Shown: positions 55,988 to 64,000 of the stretch, one piece after another
Layout of the letters: each line of letters begins with the position of its first letter
How positions within the stretch are numbered: position 1 is the first letter of the stretch
Origin: Aquimarina megaterium XH134
Lineage (GTDB): Bacteria > Bacteroidota > Bacteroidia > Flavobacteriales > Flavobacteriaceae
Assembly: GCF_000520975.1 (NCBI RefSeq)
Contig: NZ_JACB01000035.1
Location: forward strand, 81,054 to 145,053
DNA length: 64,000 nucleotides
Direction: 5' to 3'
The notes under the pieces: model-generated
The model's input: the letters and a program-made list of their open reading frames with translations, nothing else
Told to the model about the DNA's origin: nothing
Databases searched by the model: none
Translations under genes and position numbers: made by a program

Positions 55988-56584
55988 TTATTCAATTAAT
56001 AAGAGAAGTTCTTTATTTTCATCATGTCCACCTGTTGCTAAAAAATGAAATGGCGTTGTAATGGGTATTTTTGAAAAGGAATCACTTTGTATGGTATACT
56101 CAATTGCTTCAGCCATTAGTTGAAAGGTTTTAAATATTAGCACCCATTTCAAATCATCATAAACATCTATTTCCCATAAATCTTCATTATCTTCTAAAGT
56201 ATCGTATAATGGGTGTAATAATTTTAAATCGAACCCTCCTGTAGAATCAAATAATTGTCCTTTCTTTTTAATTTCTCCATCATCATATACAAGAGAAGAA
56301 AATCCATTCATCCAACAGGTCGAAGGAATAAAAGGAGGAATATCTGAACCAATACATTGAAATAGAAAAGCATTTGCTTTTTCAGATTTGCCTTGTTCTA
56401 TTAGTGTATGAGCTACCTTAAAAGTAGTAGTTAATTCTTCTTTTATATAATCTCTTATCTTATCCTCTATTGCATTTTCTGGAATTAATTCTTTGACCAG
56501 GTGGTAATCCTCACTTTGTTTTAAACTTTCTAGTTTTTGTTTAAACAATTCATTGAAATATGAGCTATTAGAATTTATTTTCAT
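55988..56584 (-). CDS. Hypothetical protein
   Basis: 198 residues, no family recognised and no signal peptide. The protein is acidic, with a helical N-terminus and the segment ALFQCIGSDIPPFIPSTCWMNG-like near residue 75, and a later GGFDLKLLHPLYDTLEDNEDLWEIDV. The composition recalls toxin-immunity proteins, but there is no toxin nearby. The next gene upstream on the same strand is a pseudogene. Confidence 0.6.
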   Translation of the reverse strand: MKINSNSSYFNELFKQKLESLKQSEDYHLVKELIPENAIEDKIRDYIKEELTTTFKVAHTLIEQGKSEKANAFLFQCIGSDIPPFIPSTCWMNGFSSLVYDDGEIKKKGQLFDSTGGFDLKLLHPLYDTLEDNEDLWEIDVYDDLKWVLIFKTFQLMAEAIEYTIQSDSFSKIPITTPFHFLATGGHDENKELLLLIE

Positions 56585-56618
56585 GACATTTTATTAGTTA
56601 TACAGTAATGTATATCGT

Positions 56619-57401
56619 TTATTCATATAACTTATTCGTATCGGCATTTGATATTTCTACAAATAAATCTCCTAGTTTTTCGCAAACAGCGTTAAAAAAT
56701 AGCGCTCCTTTTTCTTTAGTAGAAGCTTTCGGGTTTCCTACTCCTGTATCTTCACTAATCTGAGACCAAGGTCTTTCAGTCCAAACCCACCCTTCATTAA
56801 ACGCTTTTATTTTGTTCTTTTTTTCTGTTCCTGCACCCCAGTCGTTTTTGGGAAGAACCAATTCTGGAGCTAGATGAAGAATCAAACTTGTTTCCATTTC
56901 ATCGGCGTGATCTCCGGGGTCATCAAAAAAATCATTTCGATTAACAATTTTTACCCACTCACCAACGCACAAAAACATATCAGGGAATAACAGACCAAGT
57001 TCTCTAATTATTGATTTCCAGTTATTCCCTCCGTGGCTGTTCAGAATCATAAACTTATGAACGCCTTGCCGGTTTAATACTTCAATTATGTCTTTTAAAA
57101 TTGCAAATTGAGTACTTGGGTTTAAGTTCATATCTAAATATATATCCGATTGTCCGGTATTGACTCCAAAAGGGATTGTTGGTAGTATGATTACTTTAGC
57201 TCCTTTCTCCTAAGCAATTCTCCCAGCTTCTTCGGCTATTGCAGTTCCTTCAATTACATCTGTTGAATATGGTAAGTGGTAATTATGAGCCTCTGTTGCT
57301 CCCCAAGGAAGAACAGCTAATTCAAAATCTACATCTTTTAGATGTTTCCAATTTGTATCTGCCAGTACGTATGGTCTTATCATTTTCTTGCTTTTTTTCA
57401 A
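56619..57401 (-). pseudogene. Creatininase-like amidohydrolase with an internal amber codon
   Basis: One continuous frame of about 260 codons interrupted by a single TAG at 57210-57212 (minus strand), between EEAGRIA and EKGAKVIILPTIPFGVNTGQ. The two halves carry the creatininase family motifs: LPWGATEAHNYHLPYSTD (metal ligands), FMILNSHGGNNWKS, and DPGDHADEMETSLILHLAPELVLP. The fold and metal site are otherwise intact. The TAG follows a single-base change from a sense codon, so the gene is recently inactivated or read through. Confidence 0.85.
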
Positions 57402-57490
57402 ATTCTATACAACGGTCTCGTATAATTGTTAGTTACAGAATTAAAGTTAATGCTTTTCAGTTAAGCATCACTAGTAATTCGATCAGTGAA

Positions 57491-58201
57491 TTAGTTTTTT
57501 CTAATAGATTGACCCCGTACAGGTTCGCCTCTTTCTATTAAGGCATCATTAGCAGAATAGTTTATAAATTGAGCAGGAAGTCCAATTGCGTCGAGATATT
57601 CTGGCGTGTTTTGTAAATGATAATGTAAGTGTGGACCGGTAGAATTTCCACTATTTCCGGCTTTACCTACTTCTTGTCCTTTGGTAACCATATCCCCAAC
57701 AGAAACTAGTATAGTGCCCTTTTTAAAATGTGCCAGCATAGAGTATTCACCATTTAAATGATCTATTATAATATAATTACCAGCAAGATTACTATCATTA
57801 ATATTATCATTAACGATACCCGATATTCTATTGTCTTCAATATTATTTTCTAAAGCTATTATTTTTCCGTCACCAGGAGCATTTAAGCGTTTACCGAAAC
57901 AATAATGGTTTTCATTTTTACTTCCATCTCCAGAATGACTACTTCCGTCTATTACTATTCCTATATCATAAGCATACCTTTGACCACTACCATGAGTAAT
58001 AAAATGATGCCCCCCTTCTAAGTGTGTTCTCCCTCCAACGTATGTATACCATTCTTCTTCAAAAGGCAATTCTAAATCTGTTTTTGTTTGATAGTTTAGG
58101 TAGATGTCTTCATCCAATTTTCCTTCATCACCAATTAGGGCGTCAGTACAAGAAGTTAATATCATAACAAAAATAGAGGCAATTGTGTTTACGTGTTTCA
58201 T
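57491..58201 (-). CDS. M23 family peptidase lipoprotein
   Basis: 236 residues. The lipoprotein signal (LTSCTD, Cys18) is followed by a linker, and then a LytM/M23 zinc endopeptidase domain with HHFITHGSGQRYAYDIG (the first His and Asp ligands) and the HxH pair in GPHLHYHLQN. The GNYIIIDHLNGEYSMLAHF and VTKGQEVGKAGNSGNSTGPH segments are typical. It probably cuts peptidoglycan cross-links or other Gly-rich peptides. It is 8 bp from the neighbouring outer-membrane protein gene, so the two are likely cotranscribed. Confidence 0.9.
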   Translation of the reverse strand: MKHVNTIASIFVMILTSCTDALIGDEGKLDEDIYLNYQTKTDLELPFEEEWYTYVGGRTHLEGGHHFITHGSGQRYAYDIGIVIDGSSHSGDGSKNENHYCFGKRLNAPGDGKIIALENNIEDNRISGIVNDNINDSNLAGNYIIIDHLNGEYSMLAHFKKGTILVSVGDMVTKGQEVGKAGNSGNSTGPHLHYHLQNTPEYLDAIGLPAQFINYSANDALIERGEPVRGQSIRKN

Positions 58202-58208
58202 AGCTTCA

Positions 58209-58922
58209 TTAGAATTTGTACTTAATACCTAAGTTTAATTGATATTGAACCTCTCTGAAAGCATTTGAGATTTGTAATCTATCATAATTAAAATCATAAC
58301 TAAGTTTCATGTCGAGGTGATTAGAAAGTGAATAGTTGTATCCTATATTCCAGAGCACACTTTGATAACGATCTAAAGAATACACATTGGCACTAGAATT
58401 TGTAACTCTAAATAATAATACAGGAATTGTTAGCTTAGAAAATAGAGAGTGTTTTTCATTAATTTGATAAGAGAATCGACTGGCTATTCCAAGTTTTTGA
58501 TCTAATATATATTGATAATTATTAGGTATAGGATACAATGACAAATCACTATTAGACTGTAAACCCAAATGAATCCCAAATTTATTTTTGGTATAAATTG
58601 GTTTTAAAGACGAAAAACTTAATCCTATTTTGGTGTAATCTAAATTTAGGGCAGGAATTAGATCTGTTTTTAATTCGGATTGTAAATAATCTAATTGTAC
58701 CTCAACTATTTTTTTCTTTTTGGTTAAACGCTGGTAATTTAGTTTGTAAATAGGGCCATTATAATCATAACGGGACACCGGGGCGATTTCGAGGTTTTTT
58801 AATGCACCAAAATTATAGCCTATGGAGAATTCAAGTTTATTTTTTTCGGGAGAAGTTTGAGAATACGAATTTGAGAAAAATAGGATGCAAATTATACCTG
58901 GTAAACATTGATTTATTTTCAT
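58209..58922 (-). CDS. Putative outer-membrane beta-barrel protein
   Basis: 237 residues, with a signal peptide ending near SYSQ. Regular alternation of hydrophobic and polar strands (LEFSIGYNFGALKN, IYKLNYQRL, FSIHLGLQS-like) ends in LNLGIKYKF, an outer-membrane terminal strand. No family is recognised. It is transcribed with the downstream M23 peptidase and may anchor it or form a pore. Confidence 0.65.
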   Translation of the reverse strand: MKINQCLPGIICILFFSNSYSQTSPEKNKLEFSIGYNFGALKNLEIAPVSRYDYNGPIYKLNYQRLTKKKKIVEVQLDYLQSELKTDLIPALNLDYTKIGLSFSSLKPIYTKNKFGIHLGLQSNSDLSLYPIPNNYQYILDQKLGIASRFSYQINEKHSLFSKLTIPVLLFRVTNSSANVYSLDRYQSVLWNIGYNYSLSNHLDMKLSYDFNYDRLQISNAFREVQYQLNLGIKYKF

Positions 58923-59029
58923 ATAAAGTTAAGATTAGAAAATAGTTCTAAATATGATAAACTTTAATGAAAGACTGTTTGTGTGTTATGAAGTTGCAGT
59001 AATCACTTCCTACTAAAAGTTTTAATGTT

Positions 59030-59614
59030 TTATGATGTTAGGCTATAGTTTTTTATTTCTATTGGTACAATATTACGAAATGGTTCTTGATCGACTTTAA
59101 ATTCTAATCTATCAAAAGCAATTGCAGATTTGCCATTTTCAATTTCTGAATTGACTAAACTTTCTAAAAATTCAATTCCTTTAGCATCTACTCCATAATA
59201 ATCCAGAATGATACTATCATTTTTATGAAATAGAGCTTTTATAATTAATGCTTTTCTATTGGTAAAACTCAAATGCTCCAATTTGTCTTTTAGACTAATT
59301 CCGATTTCTTCAGCAATTCTTTTTGCATTAGACTCATCAATCCGCATTTTATTAGTCAGGTATTTGCCAACACTTAAAGGAGTTAATAATTTCATGACTG
59401 TATGTTGTCGGTAGTTTTTTGCCCAGGGGAAATCGGTTTTTTGATTTTGAAAACGTTTAATGAGTTCAATAGCTAAATCAAAACCTAAAGGCGAACTTTC
59501 GGTATCAAAATTTGGAATATAAATTCGTATAAGACTTCCATTTTTCAATTCAAATTCGGGTATAGAAATTCCATTTATTTCAAATTCTTTGTTATGAAAA
59601 ATACTAGATGTCAT
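59030..59614 (-). CDS. Hypothetical protein with degenerate ABC-ATPase-like tail
   Basis: 194 residues, no signal peptide. Residues about 120-170 (LSFTNRKALIIKALFHKNDSIILDYYGVD) are reminiscent of the signature-helix to Walker B stretch of ABC ATPases, but the Walker A and catalytic residues are missing. The N-terminal part has a FELKNGSLIRIYIP segment that resembles the start of an ABC domain. It may be a degenerate ABC-type protein or an unrelated fold. It sits alone with about 100-175 bp spacers. Confidence 0.5.
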   Translation of the reverse strand: MTSSIFHNKEFEINGISIPEFELKNGSLIRIYIPNFDTESSPLGFDLAIELIKRFQNQKTDFPWAKNYRQHTVMKLLTPLSVGKYLTNKMRIDESNAKRIAEEIGISLKDKLEHLSFTNRKALIIKALFHKNDSIILDYYGVDAKGIEFLESLVNSEIENGKSAIAFDRLEFKVDQEPFRNIVPIEIKNYSLTS

Positions 59615-59789
59615 AATTATACTTAACGTGTTTGTGTGCGACCTCTTGAGCTGTAATCAAGTTATTTTTTGATTTAAAAGTTTGATTTTTAGTTGTTTGT
59701 AATTAATTGTTTAGAATGTCGTAAACTTTTCGTAAACAAAATAAATTCAATATCAATGCCAGTTCTGTATATGGATGTAACATTTTCTA

Positions 59790-60374
59790 TTAGTTGATTT
59801 TTCTTTCAAATCTTCTTTTTGACCTTTCATATGAGGTTTCCTCCCAAGTAGAGTCAAAACCATTCCAATATACTCGTATTCTGTAACTTCCAGAAGTTGT
59901 CCAAATCAAAACATTCATATCATCAAAATCGAAAACTATATTATTGTTATTGTTATTGCCTCGTAAGAACTTTTTGTTTTTTTCTATCGCTTTTTCAATT
60001 TTATTTAAAAATTCTATTGCTTTTTCTTTAGGTAGGTTTTTAAAACCATAACCTTGGTAACTAACACCTGCATTATTCCAGTAATCCCCATAAAAACCGA
60101 GTATTAGACCTTCTTTTCCTTTCGATTCACAACGATATAATAATGAGGTCAATTCTCCAGAACTTGCAGCAGCTAATGGTATTGCCTCAAATTGTAAAAC
60201 TGTTTCTGTTGTTTTTAAAACGTTTTTAAACAGAAATGTTTTTGCTCTAAAAAGAGAAATAGCCTTGCTATATTCTTTCGCTTCATAAAAGTCCCCAGGA
60301 ACTTGTTCGATTTGTGCGTTTAAATTTTTAAGTCCTAAAAGCAGGATTACAATAAGAAGTAGTTTTTTTGTCAT
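59790..60374 (-). CDS. Hypothetical secreted protein
   Basis: 194 residues with a signal peptide ending near NLNAQ. No family is recognised. It has a run of six Asn (GNNNNNNIVFDF) near residue 145 and a Trp/Arg-rich C-terminus (YWNGFDSTWEETSYERSKRRF). It is probably periplasmic or outer-membrane associated. Confidence 0.6.
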   Translation of the reverse strand: MTKKLLLIVILLLGLKNLNAQIEQVPGDFYEAKEYSKAISLFRAKTFLFKNVLKTTETVLQFEAIPLAAASSGELTSLLYRCESKGKEGLILGFYGDYWNNAGVSYQGYGFKNLPKEKAIEFLNKIEKAIEKNKKFLRGNNNNNNIVFDFDDMNVLIWTTSGSYRIRVYWNGFDSTWEETSYERSKRRFERKIN

Positions 60375-60463
60375 TGGTTTGTGTTTAAATTGCTATTAAT
60401 GTTACGTATATCACAAGTAGGGCATAAGCTTAAATCATTTTTCTTCATATTTGAGTTGTGTAT

Positions 60464-61132
60464 TTAATAATGTAATTGTTCAAAGTGTTTTCTATATAAT
60501 TTTAAGAATTCAATATAATTTTCGTGCTCTGATGTAAATAATTGTTCAAATTTTTTTCCTCCACTATCCGTTTTGTCACAATATCCAGTATAATCAAATA
60601 CAAATATTTTGATTCCTTTTTCAGGAAACAACTGACAATAAACTGCTCTATCAGGATTATTCAGAAAAGCTTCAAAAATATATGGATAATTGAATATTTC
60701 TTTATTTGAACTTTCAATAAACAATGATGCTATGTCAACAAAATCTTCAACTTTTTCATTATTCGGTTTAATGAATTCGTGTTCCAATATATTCCTTTGC
60801 TGGTTTAACTTTTTTAAAATTTGTGGAGTTATAATACCTATTCTATTTAAAGGTTCTAACTTTTTAGGAAATCCCCAATTTTGTTTTTTAGATTTTTTAT
60901 GTAAACCATATAATTTTAATAACCCCTCAATTTGAGAATCTATTGCTCTTTTAGCATTTGAAAGAGCATTAACATATTTATGTTCTGTCTCTGATTCTAA
61001 GTCGCTATATGCATATTTAATAAACTCAACAGGAGATATCTCAAAGTCAAGATTGTATTGATCTAGGTCTAAAGTAAGATCTTCATCTTTAACTGTTTCT
61101 TTAAGGATTTTAATTATTTCGATTGTTCCCAT
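60464..61132 (-). CDS. HEPN-like protein (RX4H), first of three
   Basis: 222 residues, cytoplasmic. It is predicted helical, and the motif RNILEH (Arg113 to His118) fits the RX4-6H signature of HEPN domains, many of which are RNases in toxin-antitoxin and defence systems. A C-terminal beta-rich half follows (YCQLFPEKGIKIFVFDYTG). No antitoxin-type partner is obvious next to it. Two further HEPN-like genes lie directly upstream on the same strand. Confidence 0.55.
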   Translation of the reverse strand: MGTIEIIKILKETVKDEDLTLDLDQYNLDFEISPVEFIKYAYSDLESETEHKYVNALSNAKRAIDSQIEGLLKLYGLHKKSKKQNWGFPKKLEPLNRIGIITPQILKKLNQQRNILEHEFIKPNNEKVEDFVDIASLFIESSNKEIFNYPYIFEAFLNNPDRAVYCQLFPEKGIKIFVFDYTGYCDKTDSGGKKFEQLFTSEHENYIEFLKLYRKHFEQLHY

Positions 61133-61193
61133 TATGATTTACTTCAAAGATTACTTACAATGTAAGGAACTTGGTTTTATTCAATTTTTCGAT

Positions 61194-61835
61194 TTAAGAT
61201 TTTGAAATTTTCACCACTGCTTTAACTTTCTTTCTCGCCAGTTTCCATATTTCATCATTCCAATCTGCTTTTTCTAATTTACACTTATAGTCATTTAAAG
61301 ATTTGTGTAGTTGACCTAGAAATTTAGTGGCATTTATCTGTTTATTTGCTTTATCTAGAATTTTTATATCATCACCTCTTGTTATTTTCCAACCATTCGT
61401 CGTTTCTCCTTGATGTAGTATTCCGCACCTAATTGATTTATAAAATATCGTTGGCATATCATCAATAGCAAATTCTTTGAAATTTTCGTCTCGTGAAAAA
61501 AATTTCAAAAAGACAGCCTCACTTTTATTTTTGGAATTTTCCCAACCTCTTATAAAAGTTTCAATTGTTTCGATTAGAAGACAACAATTTGCCATAACAG
61601 AAAACCCATTTTTATAAAGTAACGAATATTCATCTATTTCTTTTTTTGATTTTTTACTTTTTATTTTTTTTGAAGCTCTATACTCAAAAGGCTTTATATA
61701 CCTATAGTAGAGCCTCTTGAAAATGAAATCAGCTAGTTGGTTTTTCTTTGTTTGGTCAGCAAGCCAATTTTCAATATCAATTATGCTAATTTCCGTTAAA
61801 TCTCCGTCTTCGGTATAATATCTTAGTAAATTCAT
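61194..61835 (-). CDS. HEPN-like protein (RX4H), second of three
   Basis: 213 residues, cytoplasmic and helical. The motif RCGILH (Arg136 to His141) followed by QGET recalls the R-x4-H HEPN active site. It lies 61 bp upstream of the first HEPN-like gene and is preceded by the attC-like spacer. Function unknown. Confidence 0.55.
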   Translation of the reverse strand: MNLLRYYTEDGDLTEISIIDIENWLADQTKKNQLADFIFKRLYYRYIKPFEYRASKKIKSKKSKKEIDEYSLLYKNGFSVMANCCLLIETIETFIRGWENSKNKSEAVFLKFFSRDENFKEFAIDDMPTIFYKSIRCGILHQGETTNGWKITRGDDIKILDKANKQINATKFLGQLHKSLNDYKCKLEKADWNDEIWKLARKKVKAVVKISKS

Positions 61836-61850
61836 TTATTTTCAGCTAGT

Positions 61851-61981
61851 TCCTAACGATAAATTGTATGAGTAGTGGCATATTTTGTGGCACTTTCTTA
61901 TCAAACCGATAGACGGTTTGAGCATACTACAAACCTTGATAATTAACATTTTAATGTTATTACTTATACAAAATGTTGAGC
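61851..61981 (-). repeat. Integron attC-like inverted repeat
   Basis: In minus-strand reading the spacer begins with GCTCAAC (61981-61975, fitting RYYYAAC) eight bases after the stop of the upstream gene and ends with GTTAGGA (61857-61851, one base off GTTRRRY), just before the next gene. Imperfect inverted arms lie inside (TTTTGTATAAG and a CATACAATTTATC-like arm). The 131-bp length is in the range of attC sites. No integrase is in the window, so this is suggestive only. Confidence 0.4.
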
Positions 61982-61989
61982 ATTCGTTT

Positions 61990-62988
61990 TTAGTTTTCCT
62001 CTTCGATATGCTTAATTTTACCTTTTAATATTTCAATAAACTCTTCTGGACTGTGATTCTTTTCAAGTTCTAAAAGTTCTTTTTCTAATTCACGGGAATT
62101 AATATCACTCTGAGTTTCATAATCTAGACAATTTATACAAAAGAAATAATCCGATTGATATTCTTCTGTTTTTAATATATAACTTGGCATAATTAATATT
62201 CTTGTTTGAGTATTACATTTCGAACAACATTTTTCATAATCAACTTGTTTTAAAAATGAGAGACCATTTGCTCTTTTCAGCTCAAAACCTCTTGTGTTTT
62301 TAAGGAAATCCTCTTTGGAGATTTTATACTCACACACAAAACACTCGTAAGTCCTTTCTTTGCTCTTATAAATCATAAAACTATGGTTTGAACAATTGTC
62401 ACAATGAACTAAAATACCTTGCTTGTTTTCCACGATACTCTTAATCTTACTTTTATTCTTATCGAGCATTTTAGTTACGTAGGTATCAAATTCATTAGTT
62501 AGGATCTTTATCTGTTCAAATTTCTTTTTCTGACCTTCATTAGCATAATTTGCAAGGTTTTCATTCCAGAATATTATTAATTCTCTAATTGCACTAGCTA
62601 ACAGATGTTTGCATTCTTCAATTTCTATTTTGGCTTCAAAATGTTCGAACTTATTTCGTAATTTTCTTAAATTATTTATTGGAGTATCATTTATATTGAT
62701 GTTACTTATTCCTTTAAGTCTTTTAATCAAATTATTATAATTAACACTTACAAAATCTCCTTGAATAAGCTTCTGTTCTTTCGCATTACTTACATCTTCA
62801 AAAATCAAACTCCAATGTTCTTTCCTTAATCTTTCTTTTAAAATTAGCTGAATCCCTGAAAAAATATTTAAAACTGAATATTTCCAACTACCCTCATAAT
62901 CATCTCTTTTCCAGATTCGAGTTGTAGGTTTTATACCTTCAATAATAAAATCAAGACCGTTATCAAGTAGATTTAATTCAATTTTCAT
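61990..62988 (-). CDS. HEPN-like protein with zinc ribbons, third of three
   Basis: 332 residues, cytoplasmic. The N-terminal helical half ends in RNKFEH (Arg111 to His116), fitting the HEPN RX4H motif (LRKLRNKFEHFEAKI). The C-terminal half has zinc-binding pairs CDNC (196/199) and CFVC (216/219), a CCSKC cluster (254-258) and CINC (284/287), which may form two zinc ribbons that bind nucleic acid. The family is not recognised. It is the first of three co-oriented HEPN-like genes. Confidence 0.6.
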   Translation of the reverse strand: MKIELNLLDNGLDFIIEGIKPTTRIWKRDDYEGSWKYSVLNIFSGIQLILKERLRKEHWSLIFEDVSNAKEQKLIQGDFVSVNYNNLIKRLKGISNININDTPINNLRKLRNKFEHFEAKIEIEECKHLLASAIRELIIFWNENLANYANEGQKKKFEQIKILTNEFDTYVTKMLDKNKSKIKSIVENKQGILVHCDNCSNHSFMIYKSKERTYECFVCEYKISKEDFLKNTRGFELKRANGLSFLKQVDYEKCCSKCNTQTRILIMPSYILKTEEYQSDYFFCINCLDYETQSDINSRELEKELLELEKNHSPEEFIEILKGKIKHIEEEN

Positions 62989-63187
62989 CTTTTAATTTTC
63001 AATTATTATATCTAGGTATTATTAAATGACACCCAACAATTGAATATACCCAATTAGGCATACTTCTCTTATGTCACTTACAAATCTAGTGGGGATTTAA
63101 TAGATTTCAAATTATTTGTTGAAATCAATGTATAAAATTCAGTAGGTTTTGCTTCTGACTAAGATTATTGGCTTGTTTCTTTTAAAA

Positions 63188-63434
63188 CTAATTAATTAAG
63201 TTTTTTAAAAACCGAAATATCCTAACTCGATTTGTTATCAAAATCATCACTATTCCTAAAGCAAGAAACAGCCAAAACCAATTCCAAAATCCTAAAGAAT
63301 TATCTCGATCAATGGTAGTAGTTTTGTTTTTTTTTATCAATTTCAATAATAGAATTATCAGTACGATTTGAAGTGATTTGTGAAATCTTAAAATTTATTT
63401 CTTCAGGCTGTTTCCATAAAATAAAAAACCACAT
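63188..63434 (-). pseudogene. Small membrane-protein remnant with poly-A frameshift
   Basis: In the minus strand a frame from an ATG at 63434 reads a basic, Gln/Glu-containing start (WKQPEEINFKISQITSNRTDN) and then changes frame at a run of nine A (plus-strand T run 63327-63335). In the next frame it continues as a membrane helix (GFWNWFWLFLALGIVMIL) and a basic tail ending at 63188. Eight A would join them into about 80 residues. The ATG lies in a terminator hairpin, which weakens the start. Low confidence. Confidence 0.35.
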
Positions 63435-63453
63435 CTTTTGGACGTGGTTTTTT
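63423..63453. terminator. Terminator-like hairpin
   Basis: AAAAAACCAC (63423-63432) pairs with GTGGTTTTTT (63444-63453) around an 11-nt loop. The A and T tracts suit termination from either direction. Confidence 0.6.
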
Positions 63454-63590
63454 GCTTGTTGTGACCTCCGAGGGAGGGAGTTCAAACTTTTTAGAAGAGC
63501 GGGATTTCCTTAAAGGATTTCTTACTTTATAGTAATTTGGTTTTTCTACAAACTAAAATACTATGAATAAAGGGGTATAACTCCACAAAA

Positions 63591-63648
63591 AACTACCTGA
63601 AAAATGAATTAAAGTTTGAAGATACTTTTTATAAATTTTCAGGTAGTT
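63591..63648 (-). terminator. Terminator after the T9SS-secreted protein gene
   Basis: AACTACCTGAAAA (63591-63603) pairs perfectly with TTTTCAGGTAGTT (63636-63648) over 13 bp, 29 bp beyond the stop codon of the minus-strand gene. The loop is 32 nt, longer than usual. Confidence 0.55.
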
Positions 63649-63676
63649 ATTATCGTAAAAAAACAAGCTTACTTGG

Positions 63677-64000
63677 TTATTTCTTTATGAATCTTTTGGT
63701 TACCGCCAGTCCGTTTTCAACGAATCGTACAAAGTACATTCCTGAAGTAAACTTAGATACATCTATGGATAAAGAATCAATTTCCGGATTAATCTCTTTT
63801 ACAATTGTACCAGTAGAAGAGAATATGGTGATTCTTTCAAACCTACCTTTTAAAATCTTTATGTTAAGTTGAGCATTTACAGGGTTAGGATGTAATTTAA
63901 TATTGTTAAGAGAGTTTTCTGTAAACGTTCTTAATAGATCTCCACTATTCTGCTCATTCGAGCGGTTCCCCAGGTTGACCGTATAGTCTTCTACTTCTCC
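63677..64000 (-). CDS. C-terminus of a T9SS-secreted protein (partial)
   Basis: The last 107 codons of a larger protein entering from the right edge. It begins with GEVEDYTVNL (a GEVED-type motif found in Bacteroidota secreted proteins) and ends with a type A T9SS sorting domain: IKLHPNPVNAQLNIKI, then RITIFSSTGTIV, SIDVSKFTSGMYFVRF and a basic RFIKK terminus. The T9SS cargo is secreted across the outer membrane and anchored or released; the catalytic part is not in the window. Confidence 0.9.
   Translation of the reverse strand, partial: GEVEDYTVNLGNRSNEQNSGDLLRTFTENSLNNIKLHPNPVNAQLNIKILKGRFERITIFSSTGTIVKEINPEIDSLSIDVSKFTSGMYFVRFVENGLAVTKRFIKK

Noticed and set aside
63463..63510. tRNA 3'-end-like sequence (minus strand AGTTTGAACTCCCTCCC)
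   Set aside because: It resembles a T-arm loop and acceptor end, but the T stem does not pair and no anticodon arm is present, so it is at most a remnant or attachment-site scar.
63687..63872. Plus-strand 61-residue ORF at the right edge
   Set aside because: It is a shadow of the minus-strand T9SS sorting domain, which has clear family motifs.

Overview
The window looks like a chromosomal segment of a marine member of the Flavobacteriaceae (Bacteroidota). The DNA is strongly AT-rich. Bacteroidota-type -7 elements (TAnnTTTG) precede several genes and Shine-Dalgarno sites are weak. The gene content also fits: DUF4293 beside rho, DUF3667, a BT_3928-type protein, a TonB-dependent receptor with a carboxypeptidase-regulatory-like leader domain, and a C-terminal T9SS sorting domain. 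An Aquimarina-like genus is a guess that the sequence alone cannot prove.

Region 1 (1-22.7 kb) is mostly core: argS (5' end outside the window), ffh, folD, msrA, rho, a YfcE-like phosphoesterase, truA, an MsbA-like ABC exporter, cdaA (c-di-AMP synthase), folP, a BT_3928 fusion protein, an OppB-type permease, tpiA, prmA and clpS, ending with a HEIGH-type metalloprotease lipoprotein. Clear stem-loop terminators separate the units.

Region 2 (22.8-35.2 kb) starts with an envelope-lipid type module: beta-barrel, LolA-like protein and MMPL/RND permease, next to a TetR-family repressor. Four copies of one operator-like sequence lie in and around that module. It continues with a cupin, an ECF41-like sigma factor split by a one-base poly-A frameshift, an AraC-type regulator, a class C beta-lactamase-like hydrolase, a YceI protein and an orphan ParB-like protein.

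Region 3 (36.1-40.8 kb) is a probable isonitrile (isocyanide) natural-product cluster: a PvcA/IsnA-type isonitrile synthase, a PvcB/IsnB-type Fe/2-oxoglutarate oxygenase, an FAD monooxygenase, a double SnoaL/NTF2-like protein and a 4-oxalocrotonate tautomerase-like protein.

Region 4 (42.2-55.8 kb) is the best candidate for an undescribed system. A 36-residue peptide gene encodes a Gly-Gly-type leader and a 13-residue core, THCSNCGHCSSTL. Upstream lie two palindromes of the form GCAACA-N-TGTTGC, the 7-1-7 layout common for Fur-superfamily boxes. Downstream is a terminator-like hairpin, followed by a same-strand train of genes: a GRDP-like protein, an Ig-like protein of unknown function, a TonB-dependent receptor, a beta-propeller-like lipoprotein, an ABC transporter with two DUF3526-type permeases, a CBM9/DUF5916-like outer-membrane protein and a MATE exporter. 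A methyltransferase and a Fur-family regulator sit convergently at the end. My inference is a ribosomally made, Cys/His-rich metallophore with its own export, re-uptake and metal-responsive control.

Region 5 (56-64 kb) is accessory DNA, nearly all on the minus strand. It has a creatininase-like gene broken by a single amber codon, an M23 peptidase, small secreted or hypothetical proteins and three proteins with HEPN-like RX4H motifs. It also has one spacer with integron-attC-like geometry, a small frameshifted membrane-protein remnant, and the 3' end of a T9SS-secreted protein entering from the right edge.
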